Shown: piece after piece, positions 60,337 through 64,000 of the stretch | How positions within the stretch are numbered: the first letter of the stretch is position 1 | Layout: the number at the start of each line of letters is the position of its first letter | NCBI RefSeq assembly: GCF_016901855.1 | Contig: NZ_JACJKY010000010.1 | Span: 1 to 64,000, forward strand | Length of the DNA stretch: 64,000 nucleotides | Reading direction: 5' to 3' | From: Merdimmobilis hominis | GTDB taxonomy: Bacteria > Bacillota > Clostridia > Oscillospirales > Ruminococcaceae | Notes under the pieces: model-generated | The model's input: the letters and a program-made list of their open reading frames with translations, nothing else | Told to the model about the DNA's origin: nothing | Database searches by the model: none | Program-made: the position numbers and the translations under genes

Positions 60337-60609
60337 AAATAGACCCCCTCCCGATTGATTCTCTCGATATGAATATCAGGGCTTACACTGATCCCATTTT
60401 GAAGATAGTATAGTTTTATCTTACTTTACACTCTGTAAAAGTATCTACCACAGCAATATAAAGCCTGTGTAAAATTTGCGTTATATCTTTATTGCCACTT
60501 TAGCCTTCGGATATATTTTTTCGGATAAGCTCTGCTGAAATCATGGAGAAATAAATGCGAAAGGAGAAGGTCGTGAATTACGTTTTATTGCCGAAGGTCT
60601 GGATGCTTA
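60337..60609. other. Promoter region of the VWA/TelA operon
   Basis: No gene is seen, apart from a tiny plus-strand frame (GTG at 60573, MNYVLLPKVWMLRKQMRDS) behind a good AAAGGAG site, which may be the remnant of a lost gene. On the minus strand a TATACT at about 60409-60404 could be the -10 of the operon; near it TTTACA-gag-TGTAAA is an inverted repeat. Confidence 0.4.
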
Positions 60610-60657
60610 GAAAACAAATGCGGGACAGCATAGCAGGGTTACCATGCTGTCCCGCAT
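60610..60657 (-). terminator. Terminator of the PHP-metallohydrolase gene
   Basis: Perfect 14-bp stem ATGCGGGACAGCAT and its complement, with a 12-nt loop, followed on the minus strand by TTTGTTTTC; 71 bp after the stop of the gene at 60728. Confidence 0.85.
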
Positions 60658-60727
60658 AGATTGAATTACTGTCTTCCAGGTGCGCAAGCAACCAAATTAC
60701 CTGCCCGCGCAGCTAAAGAATTTAGGG

Positions 60728-63700
60728 CTATTTAGCGGTTCCTTTCCGCTTGAAGAGGGTTAGAATCACAAGAATCGCACTCGCCGCGAAAACAAGCAGC
60801 CAGACGGTTATATTGGCGGAATCCCCCGTTTCCGGAACTTCCGACGGAGCCTCGCCATCCGGATTTTCCGATTCGCCGGGCTTTTCAGTATCATCAGGCG
60901 TCTCGGTGTCTCCGGGCTGCTCAGTATCCCCTGGTTCTTCAGACGGCACTTTGATGAATTCAGCCATTATCTGCATATCTCCCGTAATGTAAGCCCCATA
61001 TATCATAAGCTCACCGGTAACGGCATTATAGCTGTATCCCTCGGAGGGGAGTTCTGCGCCGCCCACCGTGACCTTTACCGTCTCGGGAAGGGCATATCCA
61101 TCCGCAGGCTTCAGGGTCGCCGCGTAGTCTTTGCCCCCTTCCGCCTTGAGCGCACCATCTGCCGCGCCATTGGTAAGGGCGAATATGACATCATAGCTCT
61201 CAGACACAGGGGATTGTTCCTCTGCCTTGATTTCGGAGCGGTCGCGCACCCGCAGACGGTTGCCTTCGGCATCATGGGATACAAACCCAACCGCGCTGAT
61301 CGTTGCGCCTTCTTTCACGAATCCTTCCAATTCCGGAGAAGCATCGTCCGAGTAGCCAATATAGCCGTCAATAAATACCCGGCAGCTTTGGCCGCTTTCA
61401 TCCTGAAGCTCTATGCTCTCCACAATCCCGTTCGCCAGCTTCACGCTCTGAACGACGCCTTCCACACGGACCAGCTTACCGAAATTGGCTTCGTAATCGT
61501 CAGCTTCCTTGGTAGTTGCGTCGCTAATGATAACTTCCTTGCTTCCTTCCAGGACAGTCACATTGATGGCTGACAGCTGTTTATCCCCGATATATTCGCT
61601 GATGGAGCCGGTGATCATCACCTGGTCGCCGCGGCGGATGTTATTGTCATCAATCGGGAATACATTGATGCCGTTGCCGGCGTCATCCTGGATATAGATG
61701 GTGTTGAAGAAAGCGTTCCCTGTTTCTGCCGTACCGTTTGCAACCGTGCCGACCACGGTGAATACCTGTCCGTCCGTTCCGGCGCGGGCCTCCTCGATCG
61801 TGCTTATGACAGGCTCTTTTTTCACCATATTCAAGATATTCTGTGCAATAATGCCGTTGGAATAGCTCACCTGATCCTCGGCGGCTACTTCGAAATTGGA
61901 GCAAAACACCGTACCGGAGAGGAACACGCGCCCTTCCCCGACAGCCTCCGTGGCCATGGCAACAACATCGCCCTTCTGCACGACGGCGCTTTCCGGATCG
62001 TAGAGATCGGAGTAACTCAGCACAGGCTTGTTGTGTCCTTGGGCGGGATTTTTACTGTTGATGGAATAGGTTGTATTATGCCCATATACGATTGCTTCAC
62101 CATTTCCGACGGCGACAGAGCATCCGGAGTAGGAGCTGTAGCGCAGGCCGGAATCCACCACGCCTTTCAGCACCTCCTGCACCACCGGATCCGTACTGCC
62201 GGTGTTGAAGTCGTCAAAGTACAGCCGGTATGGCTGCCCGCCGTTGTCATCCTGATCGATCAATTCATCGTCGTTGACCCGCATGGTGGCGCCGATGGCT
62301 TCCAGCAGCTTATTTACCTGCTCATAGGTGGTATACGGCGAGCCGCTGTTGGCGTCCTGATAGTCTGCAAGACCGCAGACGATGACTGTGCCGCCTCCCT
62401 GCACATAATCCCGGACAAGATTTACAAATTCTTCCTCAAAAACGCTGATCTCCGCTTCCCCGGTATAATCGCTGGTGTATTTCAGCGGAGCGGAAATAAC
62501 AAACAGGGAAACATCACTTAACGTTTCGGCCGTTATGGTTTCTCCCGGCTGTGCGATTCTCACCTGGATATTGTCCGCCGTACCCATATTGATGAAGTTG
62601 GTCATGTTGCCGGAGTAATATCCGTTTACATAATCGTTGTAATGGGTACCGTCGATCAGCACCTTGGTAGCGATGGCCGGGTCGGACACGCTGAGCTTCA
62701 GCACATCGGTAAAGGTAAACTCTTCGCCGTTAATTATCGCTTTCATCTGGACATTGATATTGAAACCGCCCGCCTGCTCCGCCATATAGGGGAATTCGTA
62801 GGAATACGAGGTTCTGGGCGCCACCACACCGTTGCTGCCGATGGAAGAAACATCCGCCGTGTGGAACGGTTCCGTCTGCCCTTCCATCGTATAGGTCAGG
62901 GAGGTAACCTGCATATCGTCGCTGAGATTGTTGTAAATCTGGCTGGAAATGCTGATCTCATCCCCTTTGATGGGAAGGGCTACGCTGCTGGACGTTTTGG
63001 AAACGCCGGCATTCAGGCTTTCGCCTACCCATACAGGAGCCGTTACGGCGATGTTCTTATCCGCCTGAGTAATCCGCAGGTAGTAATATCCGTAGGTTGC
63101 CGGTAAATTTTCAAAGGTGAGTTCAGCCGAGCCGCCTTCAAAGGTCTGCTCCGCCAGGGTCTGGCCGCCGTTGACGATCACTTCCACCTTCGTGCTGCCG
63201 GCAGTATCAGTGGGATCGCTGATGGAAACTTCAATATTGACAGACTCCTGGTCGTCCAGGATCGAGCCCATGGCGTTGCCGTTCAGCGAGTACAGGATTG
63301 ACAGGTCGTTGTCCTCAGTGGCATAAACGCGGTAGTTCTTCATCGCGTCATAGATGGCTTCTTCGCTTAAATCGGTGGCCAGCACGACGCTGCGGGCGGT
63401 ATTGGAGTCGCCCCAGTTACCTTTATGGTTATCCTGGTTATTGGTGGGAGCTACATGCCAGCCCTTATCCAAAGCGCGGGTGTAGTAGCTGTAGGAGGGG
63501 AAATACCCGCTGCTGCCGATCGCACCCTCGCCGTTTCCGACTTCAATCAGGGTAATCTGGTTGTCCACCACCGGGTCGTACAGGGAGAAATCCATAAAGT
63601 CGCCGAAGGTATCGCCCGGATGGTTGAATTGGGAGATCGTTTCAGGGTTTTCATTCAAGGTGTCAAAATACGCCTGGAGCACATCATAATTGTCGCCTTT

Positions 63701-64000
63701 CTTGTAAGGCGCGTAATTGCGGCTCTCAAATCCATCTGAATTAAAGGTGTTGATATGTCCCGGAGCGCCGCCGGACCAGGTCATCTCAAATCCATATAAG
63801 CCAACAAATGTGCCGTTTTCGCGTTTCGTGATATTTCTGGCCCCGGAACGCCCTTCTTCCCATTCCTCGCTCAGCTCTTCGGCATTCTCGGAGTCCAGAT
63901 GGACATTCGCATCGTTGTCGAACGAATTGGAATGGTCGGTAAGCGCCAGGAAGTCCAGATTATCCACCTTGGAAGCGTGGTCAAAGGCCTGCTCCACCGT
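60728..64000 (-). CDS. Sortase-anchored PHP/CehA-like metallohydrolase (5' end outside window)
   Basis: At least 1,090 residues; the frame is open at the window edge, so the signal peptide is not seen. The N-terminal part is a PHP-type phosphoesterase: FLALTDHSNS, ISQFNHPGDTF, LIEVGNGEG and APTNNQDNHKGNWG hold the His/Asp metal ligands. Next are Ig-like domains, a class-I glutamine-amidotransferase-like fold (DVSLFVISAPLKYTSDYTGE, GGTVIVCGLADYQD), two OB-fold domains (QVFTVVGTVANGTAETGNAF; GKLVRVEGVVQSVKL), a Flg_new-like repeat, a Pro/Glu spacer (ETPDDTEKPGESENPDGE) and the wall anchor VPETGDSANITVWLL. OB-folds with a phosphoesterase suggest extracellular nucleic acid or phosphate scavenging. 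Confidence 0.82.
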   Translation of the reverse strand, partial: TVEQAFDHASKVDNLDFLALTDHSNSFDNDANVHLDSENAEELSEEWEEGRSGARNITKRENGTFVGLYGFEMTWSGGAPGHINTFNSDGFESRNYAPYKKGDNYDVLQAYFDTLNENPETISQFNHPGDTFGDFMDFSLYDPVVDNQITLIEVGNGEGAIGSSGYFPSYSYYTRALDKGWHVAPTNNQDNHKGNWGDSNTARSVVLATDLSEEAIYDAMKNYRVYATEDNDLSILYSLNGNAMGSILDDQESVNIEVSISDPTDTAGSTKVEVIVNGGQTLAEQTFEGGSAELTFENLPATYGYYYLRITQADKNIAVTAPVWVGESLNAGVSKTSSSVALPIKGDEISISSQIYNNLSDDMQVTSLTYTMEGQTEPFHTADVSSIGSNGVVAPRTSYSYEFPYMAEQAGGFNINVQMKAIINGEEFTFTDVLKLSVSDPAIATKVLIDGTHYNDYVNGYYSGNMTNFINMGTADNIQVRIAQPGETITAETLSDVSLFVISAPLKYTSDYTGEAEISVFEEEFVNLVRDYVQGGGTVIVCGLADYQDANSGSPYTTYEQVNKLLEAIGATMRVNDDELIDQDDNGGQPYRLYFDDFNTGSTDPVVQEVLKGVVDSGLRYSSYSGCSVAVGNGEAIVYGHNTTYSINSKNPAQGHNKPVLSYSDLYDPESAVVQKGDVVAMATEAVGEGRVFLSGTVFCSNFEVAAEDQVSYSNGIIAQNILNMVKKEPVISTIEEARAGTDGQVFTVVGTVANGTAETGNAFFNTIYIQDDAGNGINVFPIDDNNIRRGDQVMITGSISEYIGDKQLSAINVTVLEGSKEVIISDATTKEADDYEANFGKLVRVEGVVQSVKLANGIVESIELQDESGQSCRVFIDGYIGYSDDASPELEGFVKEGATISAVGFVSHDAEGNRLRVRDRSEIKAEEQSPVSESYDVIFALTNGAADGALKAEGGKDYAATLKPADGYALPETVKVTVGGAELPSEGYSYNAVTGELMIYGAYITGDMQIMAEFIKVPSEEPGDTEQPGDTETPDDTEKPGESENPDGEAPSEVPETGDSANITVWLLVFAASAILVILTLFKRKGTAK

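Overview
The window looks like chromosomal DNA of a Gram-positive gut anaerobe of the class Clostridia, probably Oscillospiraceae/Ruminococcaceae-like. This rests on LPXTG-like sortase signals, Shp/NEAT heme proteins, FeoAB with a Cys-rich partner, the carboxyspermidine route, AGGAGG ribosome binding sites and a moderate GC content. The assignment to family level is an inference. Almost every gene lies on the minus strand; the exceptions are a TetR/MATE pair, one DtxR-type regulator and a broken ZIP transporter.

Region 1 (1-7 kb) is a tandem intergenic repeat followed by a complete phosphate regulon, pstSCAB-phoU-phoB-phoR, with a PhoP-type box before pstS. Region 2 (7-13.9 kb) is a six-gene polyamine operon, speD-speA-speE-speB-CASDH-nspC. 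It encodes two independent routes from putrescine to spermidine. It is preceded by a leader of about 400 nt with a consensus promoter, several stem-loops including a three-way junction, and an intrinsic terminator just before speD, which is the layout of a riboswitch or attenuator. Region 3 (13.9-17.5 kb) is an array of seven small diverged lipoproteins. Region 4 (17.7-26 kb) holds xpt, an autoregulated TetR/MATE pair, and a very large surface endo-beta-N-acetylglucosaminidase (GH85). A second copy of the 5'-end repeat family, inverted, follows at 26.5-26.8 kb.

Region 5 (26.9-54.7 kb) looks like an accessory metal/heme island. It contains a streptococcal-like heme relay (NEAT surface protein, Shp, IsdE/HtsA-type binding protein, permease, ATPase) continuing into a DtxR-type regulator, a 41-residue membrane peptide, two exporter-fold ABC subunits and two small proteins. 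Next come an HMA protein with two methyltransferases and a winged-helix regulator, a second ABC pair under TetR, a P1B-type ATPase with a DUF6110 protein, an AraC regulator, decayed DUF2325/DUF3793 genes, a membrane-anchored HMA protein, feoAB with its Cys-rich partner, and a ZIP pseudogene. Ten copies of the palindrome RTTAGC-N4-GCTAAC (with small deviations) lie before these units and suggest a single metal regulon. Two of them are enlarged to perfect 44-bp palindromes.

Region 6 (55.1-64 kb) begins at a junction where the truncated ZIP gene meets a truncated WYL regulator tail to tail. It continues with a four-gene operon (VWA/solute-binding lipoprotein, XpaC-like protein, solute-binding protein, TelA) and a large sortase-anchored PHP-type metallohydrolase that runs off the window. 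The most promising points for new biology are the speD leader, the shared-operator metal regulon with its HMA/methyltransferase unit, and the TelA/XpaC/VWA operon.
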